This document shows, piece after piece, positions 25,428 to 36,397 of a stretch of DNA of 64,000 nt. Position 1 is the first letter of the stretch. Each line of letters opens with the position of its first letter. The notes below the pieces were generated by a model, which was given only the letters and a program-made list of their open reading frames with translations, was not told where the DNA came from and ran no database searches. Origin of the DNA: Protea cynaroides (Eukaryota; Streptophyta; Magnoliopsida; Proteales; Proteaceae); contig CM053275.1 of assembly GCA_028583415.1 (NCBI GenBank), positions 88,840,278-88,904,277 on the forward strand. Reading direction: 5' to 3'. The translations under genes were made by a program, and so were the position numbers.

Positions 25428-25440
25428 GGCTCTGATACCA
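25428..25440 (-). other. Primer-binding site of the chromovirus
   Basis: The minus strand reads TGGTATCAGAGCC, complementary to the 3' end of initiator methionine tRNA. It lies 3 bases inside the 5' LTR end (CTACATCA, then GTT, then the site). Confidence 0.88.
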
Positions 25441-25443
25441 AAC

Positions 25444-26736
25444 TGATGTAGGCTAACCTAGGGTTTCTAGTTTACCCTACTCTAACACGACAAACTAACA
25501 GAAGGATTAAAAAAATAATTAACTAATGTGTAGGGACTGTTATGGGCAGCAACGCACATAACATGCTTACGAGATTAGTATCATGATAACCACAAGTAAA
25601 GAATAGTATAAAACCAAGTAACATGATCAACTAAGCAATTATTAATTAGATTTCATGTCATGTTCATAATAAACATAGGTTAAGAAGTACTAATGTGCAA
25701 AAGATTTCAAAACTCCTAAAACTAACAAGATTAAATGCCTAATGATTAGATAAACCCATGAACATGTAAAAACAGTAATTTTCCAATAATTAAAGAGATG
25801 AAATCCTAATCATAACATGCTAAATATGAAGGTTCAGCTGTAACGATGCTATCAAAGTAGCTGCCCATGTTAGTAAACACTAATTTGGCATTCACTATGG
25901 CAGAAATTATGTAGATTAAAGTTACAGCTCAAAATAATGTACTAGAACAAAAAATAAATAACCCAACAGCAGGTTATCACTATGATACGCTTAACAAAAG
26001 GGGTAATATAAAGAAAATAATTAAAACATCTATGTGTTTGGGTGCTGCCAGTGTACAACAGGGTATTCTTGGGTTAATTTTTAATAATCAGAAAATAAAA
26101 CACAACACAAAAGAGAAGAGGACAAGGGTACTGCCAAGAGCAGTGCAAACAGTGATAAGGGAATTATATAACAAGACAGAGAGAGGGATAGGAAGATAAG
26201 AGAGAAAGAAGGGGGAAGTGATATATGGACAGATCAGCAAGGGGGGAGGGGAAGCATACCTGTCTTGAATAGAGAGAGAGAGAAAGCCGAGAGAGAGATA
26301 GGGGATTGGGGTATTTCAGACCTGCACAAAGAGAAGAGAGAGAGACGAGAAAGAGAGAGAGCACGAGAGCTTTTTTCTTTATTTTCTGCATTCAATAATC
26401 ATCATCTTAATTTTATTCATGAAAAAAGAGCCTATATAAGGTTTACACTCTTAATAACATTATGATTCTAAAATCTCAATAAAAATAAAGTCCTAAAACA
26501 ACTCTAACTAAAACATACTCAATCGTGGATCACATAGAGGGGTGGGGTCCACTAATCTAAATGAGAAAAACTAACCCATGTTACTGTGTGGGGTCCACCA
26601 AACAGAAATAAAATAAATAAATAAATAATAAAAAAAAAAAACAGAAGAGTCCTAATATTACTAGGAATCCTAATATTACTAGGAATCCTAAATCTACTAG
26701 GAATCCTAGTATTACTAGGTGTCGATGTCCTCATTA
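25444..26736 (-). repeat. 5' LTR of the chromovirus
   Basis: The 1293-bp copy matches 9697-10917. Its outer boundary is set by the shared CTCTC target duplication, which makes the LTR start TAATGA rather than TG. A GA-rich block of about 70 bp at about 26268-26345 is absent from the other LTR. Confidence 0.9.
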
Positions 26737-26741
26737 CTCTC

Positions 26742-28300
26742 CCTCTCTCCCCCATCCGTCTGTGTTTGTGTCTGTGTCTTTCTATAGACATGAAACAGAA
26801 GGTTTGGTAAAATCATGATATGGTCAGTTTTAATGTGTTGGCTATGTGGTAAAGGAAAGATTAATTTTTTTATATATTGAATAGAACAAGCTCACAGGAG
26901 GTTTATAAATTTCTGCATGAACTATGAAGAACTGCTAAAGTTGTGTTCAAACCATTAAATAGTGACAGAAATTATACAAACTAAATTCAAACATTTAGCC
27001 TACAAAAAATTGAAACCATAAATCTTGATCTGTGAGCCACTACCCCACCTGAAATGAACCCTAATACCAAAAGCTTCACTCGTTCAGAATATTCAAGATG
27101 CTCACATTCTTAAATCCAAGCTAAATTAGAAACCCTAGACTCAAATAACACCCACCCACAGAAGAAAAACAGATAAATATTTATCAGAATTAACTAAAAA
27201 GATATCAACCAGTCTATGTTAATTAGTTCCTCCACATACCTGAAAACGGGGTTCTAAATTTCTCCTCCATTTCCCCTCCCCCAAAAATAAAAAAAAAAAA
27301 TCAAAGAAGAGTAAGACACTTCCCTATCAAAGTGAATCAACAAAATCATCCATCACCACTCTGTCAGTTTGTGCCCTAAATTCTTATTATATAGCCCATC
27401 ATTGTACATTTACTGTTCCACTTTCGTTCAAATATAACATCTCCATATTGTATTGATTCCAAAAAAATCCAACAAATTAAGTGAAAAATAAAAAATAACA
27501 CATCAACAATACAATGAAATGAATCTGCCATTGACCAAAATCTATAGACACAGAACTACATTAATTAAATAACTTCACTGACCTCTTTCTTGATTTTATT
27601 TTCTCGATGCTTAAGCTCTTTGTTCTATAAAACAGTCCTCTTATGATTCCCCAGGTCATAAATCTCTGGATTCCCAGGCTCTTGGTTTCGAGCAAGGGAA
27701 AGCAGATGGGAACCACGACGGTGAGATGCGAAGCTTTGCGAAATCGCATAATTGCACTTTAGAAATGTTTTTGAGTGAATTAAAAAAAACACGTGTTTAT
27801 ATGCAAACATTATGCAAAATGTCGGATCGGAATCCAAGTATCGGATACGTATTGATTGGAATGCACAGATCCAGTAGAAAACCGACACGTGGCTGACACC
27901 ACAAAATCGATACAAATCGACTGGATTTGATCTGATACCAATACCGTGAACCACGTGCCTATAATTTCATGTGTTATGGCCCATTTGCCATGTGCCCTCA
28001 CATGTGATTCGCCTTGACTACAAACACGTGAAGCATGGTTTTAGGTATCTGGATGGATCTCCAAATTGATCAATCTGTATCAGTATTGGCGACAACCAAT
28101 ACAGATACATGGCCAAAATGAGAATGGATATTTGTTTCTAAATGCCTCTACAAAATGTATGCTGACTTAGTGCAACGGATCGATAATACTGATAAGTGTC
28201 TAATCTTGTATTGATTTCTAGAATGATGGATAAACCTTGGGATGAGAGATTCCATTCTACATGGGTAGCGTGGCGAGTGACGTACCAAATAAATAATTAA
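26742..28300. other. Intergenic DNA between retrotransposon and EBP2-type gene
   Basis: No gene was recognised. The segment 27815-28250 contains repeated TATCGGAT / CGATACA words and looks like a decayed repeat. The short ORFs in 27561-28001 are unconvincing. Confidence 0.4.
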
Positions 28301-28738
28301 GGTAAATTACACATACTACCATTGGATTATGGATTAATTACACTTACCATCCATTAGTTTCTGACAATTACACATGCCATTCTTAATTTCTGAAACTTAT
28401 AACAAAAAGGTTTATTCCTTTGACGGTGTTAAACCTAAATTTTAAAAGATTACTTTACCCTCATCTTGTTCCCCATTCTTCTTATTCATAATAGGTTAAA
28501 AAAAAAAAAACAAAGAATCGTATAAAGGACAGTCTCTAATCTTTTACCTATTGTGATGAAAAAAAACGGAGAATAAGACGACGGTAAAGTTGTCTTTAAA
28601 ATTTAGTCTTAATATCGTTAACGGAATGGACATTTTTGTTACATGTTTCTAAAATTAAAGATGATATATATAATTGTAAGAAACTAGTGGATAGTAAATG
28701 TAATTAGTTTATAATCCAGAAATAGTACGTACAGTTTT
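28301..28738. mobile_element. Foldback-type MITE with long inverted arms
   Basis: The left arm (about 28301-28435: ACATACTACCATTGGATTAT, ATTAGTTTCTGACAATTACA) pairs imperfectly over about 130 bp with the right arm (about 28605-28738: ATTGTAAGAAACTAGTGGAT, GTTTATAATCCAGAAATAGT). The short centre is A-rich and noncoding. Long arms with little interior suggest a Mutator-like or foldback element. I did not identify a target duplication. Confidence 0.6.
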
Positions 28739-28925
28739 TCGAAACAATTACTAAGATGAAAAAAAAATTCAATAGTGAAAAATCTTATTTTATAAGAAAA
28801 TTTTTACATTTTTGTTTCATTTTACATGAAAACAAACACAACCTAAACCAAAATTACGAAAAGAATCTGAGAGTAATTTCAAACATTAAAAAGACTTTTA
28901 GGTAATTACATTACAGAAAACGCCC

Positions 28926-28932
28926 TATAAAA
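28926..28932 (+). promoter_or_regulatory. TATA box of the EBP2-type gene
   Basis: TATAAAA at 28926-28932 lies in a CCCTATAAAAAAAAG context, about 35 bases upstream of the likely transcribed leader (around 28960). The coding start is about 1 kb further on, behind 5'-UTR intron sequence. Confidence 0.5.
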
Positions 28933-29009
28933 AAAAGTGGCAACTTCTGATTTTTTGTTTCAACGCTCCTTGGAGTTGGTAGCGAGCGGCAGGTCACAGG
29001 AGTCTGTGA

Positions 29010-29045
29010 TTAGGGTTTTCGCAGGGAAATAGGGTTTTCGCAGGG
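29010..29045 (+). promoter_or_regulatory. Duplicated telo-box motif in the leader
   Basis: TTAGGGTTT at 29010-29018 (complement of the telo-box AAACCCTAA) is followed by AGGGTTT at 29031-29037. Both are followed by TCGCAGGGAA, so a unit of about 19 bp is repeated. Telo-boxes are common near plant transcription starts of ribosome-biogenesis genes, which fits the downstream EBP2-type gene. Confidence 0.55.
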
Positions 29046-29945
29046 AAGAAGGTCCGACCTGTAAAACACACAAAAACTTGCTAACACTCTCTATTTCACT
29101 GTTTTTGTGTTTGCGTCTGAATCTAATCTATTATGGTTCTATGATTGTGTTTTGCAGGTACCTCTTTTGCTTCCTTGGAACTAAAAACGGTTCGTTCGTA
29201 CCCTCTATTTCTCTGAGTTTCTCTTACTTGCTGGAATGAAAATTGTATTCCGTTTCGAAGCAGCTAATATTCTAGTTGAATGCATTGCTCCCCCACCCCC
29301 TTGTCTTTTTAAACTATATTTGTTTGTCTTCGCAATTATTGGTTGGTTTTGGGTTTCCTGAATTCGGTCTCTAACCTGCTAACTTGTTTTAGTTGATTTA
29401 CAACTGAGAAGTTACATTTTATGACGTACATGAACTGCTCTATGTTTTGTCTAGGTGTAATTTTGCATTTTAATAATGGTTTTAAACTAAAACGATACCG
29501 GATAAATTAAGCCGCTTCATGTTTCCTATTTGTCTCTGTGCGATGTCTTCTACACCTAAATGACTCTTGGATTAATTCAACAGATTGGACTGAGTAGCGT
29601 ACAAAAACATGAACTTGGATTCACAGACATGAATTATTTTGTCATTAGCCAGGAAGTTAGTTCTTTGTTATCTATCAAAAGAACGAGGGAAAAAAATGAG
29701 GAAGTTAATGGTGAACTCAATTTGCATTTAATGGGTTTGGAGTATGGACCCCCTTAAACTAAAGATAATGTTCTTGAGTTATAGCATAATCTCATATATA
29801 TGTTAATTAACCTAACTTTTCTCTTGACCATTGTTTTTGTTATAATAATTATGCATATATATGCTTGGCTTGTGAAGCACCCTATATATGCAGATCTTAT
29901 TGATAAACCTATGTTTTGTTTCAGATAAATCCTATATTAGCGGAA

Positions 29946-30869
29946 ATGGCTGTGCTCAAGCAACAACCAACCTTGTTTAATGGCGATACAGTGGATAGGG
30001 TCGATGTTAATGGTGAACCATCTGAATCTGAATCTGAACCTGAATCAGAATCTGAAGATGAAGATGTGAAGCTGTCTGAACCTTCTAAGACTTCCATAAA
30101 CAACAAGGATGGTCTCCTTGAGAAGCTCGCAGATATCAGCTGGCCAGAAAATGTGGAATGGGTCCACAAGCTCTCCATTGATATTGATCAAGAGCAAGCT
30201 GTTGATGTGAATGATGACCTGGCCCGTGAGCTGGCTTTCTACACTCAAGCACTGGAGGGAACTAGACAGGCATTCGAGAAGCTGCAATCAATGGGGCTCC
30301 CTTTTCTCAGACCACCAGACTACTATGCAGAGATGGTCAAGACGGATGCCCACATGGAGAAGGTGAAAGGCAGGCTCTTGGTGGAGAAGAAAAAGATTGA
30401 AGAGGCTGAAGAGAGAAGGAAAGCTAGGGATGCAAAGAAAATAGCTAAAGAGGTTCAGTCTCAGAAGCTGAAAGAGAGAGCTAAGCAGAAGAAGGAGGAT
30501 ATTGAATCGGTTAAGAAGTGGAGGAAACAAAGACAACAGAGTGGGTTTGCCGGGGGAGACAAAGATGGGGAAATGCCTTTTTCATTCGATGATGGGAAGG
30601 TTTTTGAGAGGTCAAATAAGAAGAGGCCTGGGGTGGCACCTGGAGATAGATCAGGAGGAAAGGCTGGGTTTCGTGGTGGAAAGGCTGGGTTTCGTGGTGG
30701 CATGGGGAAGAAAGGTGGGGACAAGATGAGGAAGGACAGAGAGCATAAGAATTCCAAATTTGGATTTGGAGGGAGGAAAGGTCTGAAGAAGCAGAATACA
30801 TCTGAGACAACAAATGATCTGAGAGGCTACAATAAAGGTAATACAGGAAATAGGAAAAGGAAAAGGTGA
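29946..30869 (+). CDS. EBP2: EBP2-type rRNA-processing protein
   Basis: A 307-residue nucleolar protein of the EBP2 family, which in yeast is needed for 27S pre-rRNA processing and 60S assembly. An acidic Ser/Glu run (residues 26-41) precedes the EBP2 core from about 55 to 200: ISWPENVEWVHKLSI, DDLARELAFYTQALEGTRQA and LPFLRPPDYYAEMVKTD. A highly charged coiled coil (140-197) follows. The C-terminus has a GGKAGFRGG direct repeat, the conserved KFGFGGRKGLKK block and a basic RKRKR end. The start is ATG 29946, because a TTTTGTTTCAG acceptor ends at 29924 and the upstream ATG lies in the intron. The coding region is one exon. A leader intron or introns lie between about 29050 and 29924; TTTTGCAG at 29150-29157 may be another acceptor. 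Length is close to plant orthologues and no breaks are seen. Confidence 0.93.
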   Translation: MAVLKQQPTLFNGDTVDRVDVNGEPSESESEPESESEDEDVKLSEPSKTSINNKDGLLEKLADISWPENVEWVHKLSIDIDQEQAVDVNDDLARELAFYTQALEGTRQAFEKLQSMGLPFLRPPDYYAEMVKTDAHMEKVKGRLLVEKKKIEEAEERRKARDAKKIAKEVQSQKLKERAKQKKEDIESVKKWRKQRQQSGFAGGDKDGEMPFSFDDGKVFERSNKKRPGVAPGDRSGGKAGFRGGKAGFRGGMGKKGGDKMRKDREHKNSKFGFGGRKGLKKQNTSETTNDLRGYNKGNTGNRKRKR

Positions 30870-32489
30870 TCAAGTGTCCAACAAAAGGAGATAGTTGATT
30901 AGTTTCTGTTCAAGGCCATACAAGTGAAGAACATTTCCAAGGTGTTTATGTTAAGATTTGATTCTATATAACATAAATTTTTCCGATGTTCTGAACTACT
31001 TGTAGCCTATGTAGTTGGGCACCCAATTTGAAGTATGCTTTGACTTTCTATTTTTGTATCTTTTGAATGCAGACTTTTTAGTTACTAATTGGTGCTTTGT
31101 GTTTTTTTGAACTAAGCTTGTTACCATTATTTTTTTTTGTCTTCCTGGTTACCTGGGTTATGACCCTGAGTTCAATTCTTTGACACCTCTGGTTTAACTT
31201 TAAGTGCTCAGAAAAATAGGTGACTATTGATTGCTGTGTTGGATGATTGAGCCTAATTGTTACATATTGCAAAACCTCATTATTGACAGAGAAATGATTA
31301 GTGAACTGTATGTTGGGTTGTAAGCCATTGTTAGTAAGTATAGATGCAAGTAAGGCGCATGTCAGAACTGAACAAGCAACCAGTGGCGCACTGTGTTCTC
31401 GCTCGTTGAGTAAGTTAAGCTGACTTTTCATTTTCATAACTTTTTGCTGTTTATACATGTGTTTATAGGTGTATGTAATGATTTTTTCCTCGTCATTTTT
31501 TTCTTTGTAGAGAGTTTGTTGAAAGAATTTAAATCTTGGCCATATTGGAAATCACTAGCATGCTTTTGCGAATGCATGTGTTCTTGAGGAAAGGTGTCTT
31601 GGATTGGTGGGGAGTCAAAAGAAAGAAAAACCTTGTACAAGAACCCCACCTGGTACATGTCATTATTATAATCAAACAGTTACTTACACAATTCACCAAC
31701 CAAGGTCTCCCATGGCCAAGAGATCTTGCAGTTCAGATAATCAGTTTCCATATGACATGCACAGGGTTGAACTAATTTCGGATACCCCCCTCCTTCCCCT
31801 TTTCTCTGAAGGGCTTTAACTCAATCACTGATACCCTTCATACTATTTACAGCAATAGCAAGTGACAAAATCAACTTCAGTCAAAACACCTAAGACCAGC
31901 AGTCATCCTTCCTATAGATCCGTCTACTTCACAGAGACAAACAATGGGATTCAGTGTGGGCTTCCGGGGAACAACCTTTAATTTCCAATTAGATGAGGTG
32001 CCTTTTTCAAATTAGATAAAGATTGCTAGTTTGAAAACTAGTTTAATCTTCAGCATTGGTGAATCCGGCTTGCTGATTTTCCTCTATAGATTTCTATTAA
32101 TCATAGAGATACTATGACTAAGAAGTAAGATTTTAGTTTGCAATGCCCTTATTCTGTCGCACAGGTGATAAAGAGTTGTACACAAAGATGCTTTCTCTCT
32201 CTCTCTCTCCTCACTTTTGTAAATTATGATTTGCATTTTGAGTGATTATTGTCTCCTCGATGTTGCCCTTTGGTTCACTGAGCTGATTGGGCTGGAGGAA
32301 TAGATAAAAGTGAGGAAAAAGCTCGGCACTTTCTCATCGAGTTAGCAAGGCTGCTGCTCCTTCCCTTTTTAGTATATGGGAGGGGGAGTCGTGGGGGTCC
32401 TCTTGGCCAGTCCCAGAGATGGTTTGCCATTGTCGTTCTACATTCAGTTGTTGGTTAAAATCTTCCATTTACTGCTCCTCGCTTAGGAG

Positions 32490-32539
<50 letters not shown>

Positions 32540-33100
32540 GCACACACACACACACACACACATCAAGAATCTCTCTTTTCAAGAACTGATCTAAGGAAAG
32601 TTAGACTAGACTGTTAAATTCATGAAATTGTCTATGGTTTATGTACATAGACTGATCTGCTCATCAAGAACTTCTTTAAGGTTACAAGTGCAGTTTTTAC
32701 TTAAGCAGACCATCTTTTGGGTTTTCATGGTGGGGGGATGAAAGAGAAAAAGGAGAAGCTCACCTACACCTTCATCGCCTACTGGAAAAAAGTTGGAGCA
32801 AAGGTGTGGGCTAAAGATAAGATCTCGTGGGCTTGTCCATGATTTCATGTGATGACATGAGAGAGAAGGTAAATGGCTTGTAGCCTGCTTCCAAGTTGCC
32901 TTGTGATTGTTCTTTGTGCAGCTCCTGATTATTTTAATCATAGAGATCATGAGATACCCCACCTTAAAGTTGAATAGTTGAAGCTTTCCAACTACATTAA
33001 ACAAAAGGATAGCTTTCATACTGCACTTCTCCCTGAGTCCCGTTCTTCAATATTGCAAACAAAAAGAAAAGCTTCCTTAGCATACTTTATTCACAAAGCA
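30870..33100. other. 3' UTR of the EBP2-type gene and intergenic DNA
   Basis: The first 200 bases are probably the 3' UTR. The remainder has no recognisable gene. It contains a compound microsatellite at 32492-32562. The minus-strand ORFs at 31078-31658 have no family motif. Confidence 0.45.
32492..32562. repeat. Compound (TC)n(AC)n microsatellite
   Basis: About 42 bases of TC dinucleotide run directly into about 30 bases of AC with one G interruption. Confidence 0.95.
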
Positions 33101-33164
33101 AGGCTTTAAAAGGGCCTTCAATATCTCCCCTTGCCAAGCTACACAAGCTCTTCTTGTCACTCTC

Positions 33165-33170
33165 TATAAT
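33165..33170 (+). promoter_or_regulatory. Candidate TATA element of the small membrane-protein gene
   Basis: TATAAT at 33165-33170 lies 78 bases before the chosen ATG and is followed by a CT-rich leader typical of plant 5' UTRs. An alternative is TTTAAAAG at about 33104. Confidence 0.35.
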
Positions 33171-33247
33171 CTTCTCACACATCTTCTCTTCTCTCTCTCT
33201 CTCTTTCTCTCCCCCGCTTCCATTCTCCAACCGTGTTTCATTCCACT

Positions 33248-33637
33248 ATGGAGCTTTTCACACTGGCTATTTCCAATTCTCTCATCATCTTTGGTCTCTG
33301 CAATTTGATCATTGTCATTCTCCTTTTAAGCAATTCAAAACCCAGTTCACCAGGTCCTCAAGAAAGTTTCATTTGTACCCATAAAGTTCCAAAGAGAATT
33401 GAGGAGGAGAAAAGGGGACATGAAGCATCATTGTCTGTGAATGTTCCTCAAGTGAAAAATGCTGAGAAATTTCCTGTTGATAGAATCGGGGAAAGTGAAA
33501 ATGAAGATGAATACGAGGAAGAAGAAGAAGACGACGAGCTTAGGAAGAGAGTCGAAGAATTTATTGACAAAATAATCAGAGGATGGAAGGCAGAGAAGTT
33601 GATGACCTCGCACCATATTAGAAATCCCATATGTTGA
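33248..33637 (+). CDS. Small membrane-anchored DUF761/DUF4408-like protein
   Basis: A single-exon gene of 129 residues. Residues 7-28 form one hydrophobic membrane helix (AISNSLIIFGLCNLIIVILL). A polar linker and an acidic run (82-97, mostly Glu/Asp) follow. The C-terminal segment ELRKRVEEFIDKIIRGWKAEKL (98-118) matches the short amphipathic DUF761 motif. An N-terminal membrane helix plus a C-terminal DUF761 motif is a known plant arrangement of unknown function. ATG 33248 is chosen because the frame upstream opens only at a GTG. A CT-rich leader and TATA-like element precede it. Roles in stress or growth have been suggested for the family, but nothing here shows one. Confidence 0.75.
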   Translation: MELFTLAISNSLIIFGLCNLIIVILLLSNSKPSSPGPQESFICTHKVPKRIEEEKRGHEASLSVNVPQVKNAEKFPVDRIGESENEDEYEEEEEDDELRKRVEEFIDKIIRGWKAEKLMTSHHIRNPIC

Positions 33638-34353
33638 TTGTCACTGGTTTCATCATCTCTTGCAAGCAATTGTCACTGTTTCATCATCTATTAAGCAATT
33701 TCCGGCAATGAGACCTGAGCCTAGCTAGCTGTAAATAAAAATGATCCCAAGATGGAAAATATTGATCAATTAGTACTTTTGAAGAGAACTACTTCAACAT
33801 CTTAAAAACAGGAATGTGAAGTTGAACTTCTTCATTCTGGTGTAGAACAATTGTGCAATCAATGATTGGACAAAGTCCCAAATTTATTGAGACACCATTC
33901 GTTTGACTTTTGTACAACCACAGTAGATGGCTGGAGTTGTGTATCTCTTTGCCCCGTCGTTGGAATAGATCCTCGAGATTAAGCATCTGCATGATAACAT
34001 TCTTATTCCCGGGCTTGGGTTTTTTTTTTTGATAGGTATGGTTCATGACCTCTTTATTTTGAAGTGTTGGTCTTTGTCAACTGAGCTAACCCCTTTGGCG
34101 ATTGTTATTCCTGGGTTTTGTTTCTATTTCATATACTGTTTTTTCTGTTTTTCTTCCTAGACCAAATTTCCGGGCAAAAGAACATGTTCAGTAATCTATT
34201 GAAATTTCTATTTCCTGGTAAAAGAGAAGGCATAGGATGGAGTCATTTTCTTCTTTTTCTTCCTCTTTCTCTCTCTCTGTTATACGAGAGATGAAAGTCC
34301 AGTTTGAGTCTATGATCTAGGAATCCTATTGCCACAGAAGTCTCACGCTATGC
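33638..34353. other. 3' flank of the DUF761-like gene, no gene seen
   Basis: The segment contains the probable 3' UTR and AT-rich intergenic DNA with CT-rich tracts near 34250-34280. No reading frame with family features is present. Confidence 0.4.
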
Positions 34354-34483
34354 CATAGTTGTCAATGTGCCGCATAGGCATCTAGGCGCCCTTGTGACGC
34401 CGTGAAAATTGGACGCCTTGGTCGCCTAGGTGTCCCGTTAGGCTTCAAACGCCTTCGTTCACCTTAACGCCTTGACAACCATG
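34354..34483. mobile_element. hAT-type MITE, second copy
   Basis: It begins CATAGTTGTCAATG and ends CGCCTTGACAACCATG, the same ends as 532-683, with an interior of GGCGCC/GCCTAGG words. Flanking 8-mers no longer match, so the target duplication is lost or the ends have decayed. It sits about 130 bp upstream of the P450 remnant. Confidence 0.7.
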
Positions 34484-34614
34484 TACAACACCAGTAGAAA
34501 AATTGGAATTTGTTTTGATGTAAGGCATGTTCATTTCGCAATCAGACTTTACCAATATGCTACACTAGTAAATTGCAAATGATTTGATAAAAAAAGAAAA
34601 ACAGAATATTGCAG

Positions 34615-34905
34615 GCCCGAAGAATTTGACATCCCCAAGCTCCCATACTTCCATGCCATCTGCAAGGAGACCCTTAGAAATCACCTACGAATGCCATTAA
34701 ACCCTCCTCGAGTCTCTGCTAAGGCTTGCAAGGTGAATGGATAAAACCTAAGAACACCAGATTCAGCATCAACATATGGGGAAAACACATTAGAGTTCAC
34801 ACCAGAGAGGTTCATGGGTTAAGAAATGCAAAGATTGATCCTTGTGGGAATAATTTCAAGTTGATTCCATTTGGGAATGGGGATAAGGATCAGCGCAGGA
34901 AAGAG
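34615..34905 (+). pseudogene. Flavonoid 3',5'-hydroxylase-like P450 remnant (CYP75A-like)
   Basis: Three successive frames give CYP75A-type C-terminal sequence. The first is PEEFDIPKLPYFHAICKETL..PLNPPRVSAKACKVNG (34616-34744), with the ExxR-type KETL start of the K helix. After a stop and frameshift comes PKNTRFSINIW. In the next frame comes LEFTPERFMG, then NAKIDPCGNNFKLIPFG. The heme-binding loop is shifted again and reads IRISAG, with Ser (AGC) where the axial Cys should be. The 5' edge follows TATTGCAG, so an old intron acceptor may be retained. No earlier exon was found. Intact enzymes hydroxylate the flavonoid B ring on the way to delphinidin pigments; this copy cannot work. Confidence 0.82.
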
Positions 34906-36106
34906 GTTGTTGAAGTTCTTTTGGATCTGTCGATCACGAGGAAAGCCAAAAGATATACGATCAGTGGGCCTGGTGGCCGTGGTGGGAAGGTAATTGCCAA
35001 TAGCTCTCTGTTGTAAAATATACACCACAAATATCATCTTAGACATGAGATGACCATGAGATATAGACTTAAAAATAATTAAAAAAATGATTTACTCAAA
35101 CACTCCATGTAAGCATCCATGAACTCACCAAAATAGACATCAAAACCACCATTAAATTAATGTATCACATGCGGCAAACGAACGGTAGGGTTGAGTCGTA
35201 GTAAAGACTACTCTCCTTAAAATCGTAATCGCCTCCTATGGTGCAAACTAAGTTCCAAGTGAATTGATTTTCAAGATAAAACAACCCTAAAAAATCGAAA
35301 AGTGTTGCACTTACTTTCATGGTTTACTCAGAGATTCAAAAGACAATGCTCAATAAGTAAAAATCAAATACACACTAATGAGATTGTTAAACCAAGTTAC
35401 TAATTCTTGATAATGGGTTAAACCTTCTCTCTATATATAGGAGAAGAGACCACCAATGGTTGTCTCCAAAGAATAGAAAAACAACTTTTATTTGTTACCT
35501 TTATTTCATCCTTCTCTACTATAGCCACCGGTTCATCCCCAAGAATATAAAAATGAACCGATAGTAACAAGCAGATTTCTATTCCTTTTCTGTTCCTAAG
35601 AACAAAAGAACAAAAAAAAATCTTAGGAATAAAAATGTTATCATACACACCCTAAGTTGCAACGAATAAGTTTTCCAGGAGAAGATACTTCACCATGGTT
35701 TAAGGAAAATTGGTCCTGAAAGATATGGTAAACTTGTAATTCTTTCAGCCACTTAGTAATGAATTATCTGGTCTTCTAACTTGGGATTAAAATTTGCATA
35801 ACATTCTAATGTTCATAAAGATTTAATTGGTGTGGGGTGTAACAAAATAAAAAATAAGAGAAGATGGAGAGAATGAAGAGAGAAAGAGAGAGATAATCGA
35901 TGTATATTCCTCTCTTCTTAGCAGTCACTATTCGTAGACAATAAAAGGGATAAAGTGATAAGTCTAAGACTCCACAAAATAAAGAATCTTAATTACAATT
36001 TATAAGTATTTAAAAGTTCTACATGTCAACATGACAACGACTCTCATGACTAAAAGATAAAGAAAAACAATCTTATTTTAAAAGAGAAACAATCTTATTC
36101 TAATTA
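34906..36106. other. Intergenic DNA, no gene recognised
   Basis: The open frame continues to 35016 but shows no P450 or other family resemblance past 34905. The rest is AT-rich with no recognisable frame or repeat ends. Confidence 0.4.
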
Positions 36107-36397
36107 GGATCTCTTTGATATGTATTATAAAATTAATTATACGATACATTATGACATATGTAGTTGTTTGGTATGATTTATAATACTTATTTATATTTAA
36201 AATAAATTTATATAATCTAAAATCTACCGATAGGACAGAAAGTGTTTATCATGATTGTGATAATCTATTATTACATCTTTATGTCTAGTGGTATTAAACG
36301 GTTATTATTTATGATTTATAATCTATTCTAAAAAATAATTTAATAATTTATTATAAATAACTCATAAACATAAATATAAACCATACCTAAACAGAAT
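36107..36397. mobile_element. Tourist-like AT-rich MITE, copy 1
   Basis: The left end GGATCTCTTTGATATGTATT and the right end (complement AATTCTGTTTAGGTATGG) are imperfect inverted repeats. The body (TTATCATGATTGTGATAATC, TTATTATTTATGATTTATAA) matches copies at 58561-58843 and 60363-60645. The copy is decayed and noncoding. Flanking TTA/TAA trinucleotides are compatible with a PIF/Harbinger insertion. Confidence 0.65.

Larger units (their letters stand above)
9697..26736 (-). mobile_element. Chromodomain Ty3/gypsy retrotransposon with nested insertions
   Basis: A complete but dead chromovirus reads right to left. Its 5' LTR is 25444-26736 and its 3' LTR 9697-10917. The same 5-bp duplication, CTCTC, lies at 9692-9696 and 26737-26741. 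The primer site TGGTATCAGAGCC (initiator-Met tRNA type) starts 3 bases inside the 5' LTR. A purine tract, CGGGGAGAAT, abuts the 3' LTR. Internal order is gag, zinc knuckle, protease, reverse transcriptase/RNase H, integrase, chromodomain. Two insertions interrupt it (12362-19992 and 22194-24522). Part of RNase H and the N-terminal integrase zinc finger is missing. By eye the LTRs differ by scattered substitutions plus a block of about 70 bp. Confidence 0.9.

Noticed and set aside
34726..35016. 96-aa frame as an independent gene
   Set aside because: Its first half is one of three shifted frames of the P450 remnant, and the second half has no recognisable family.
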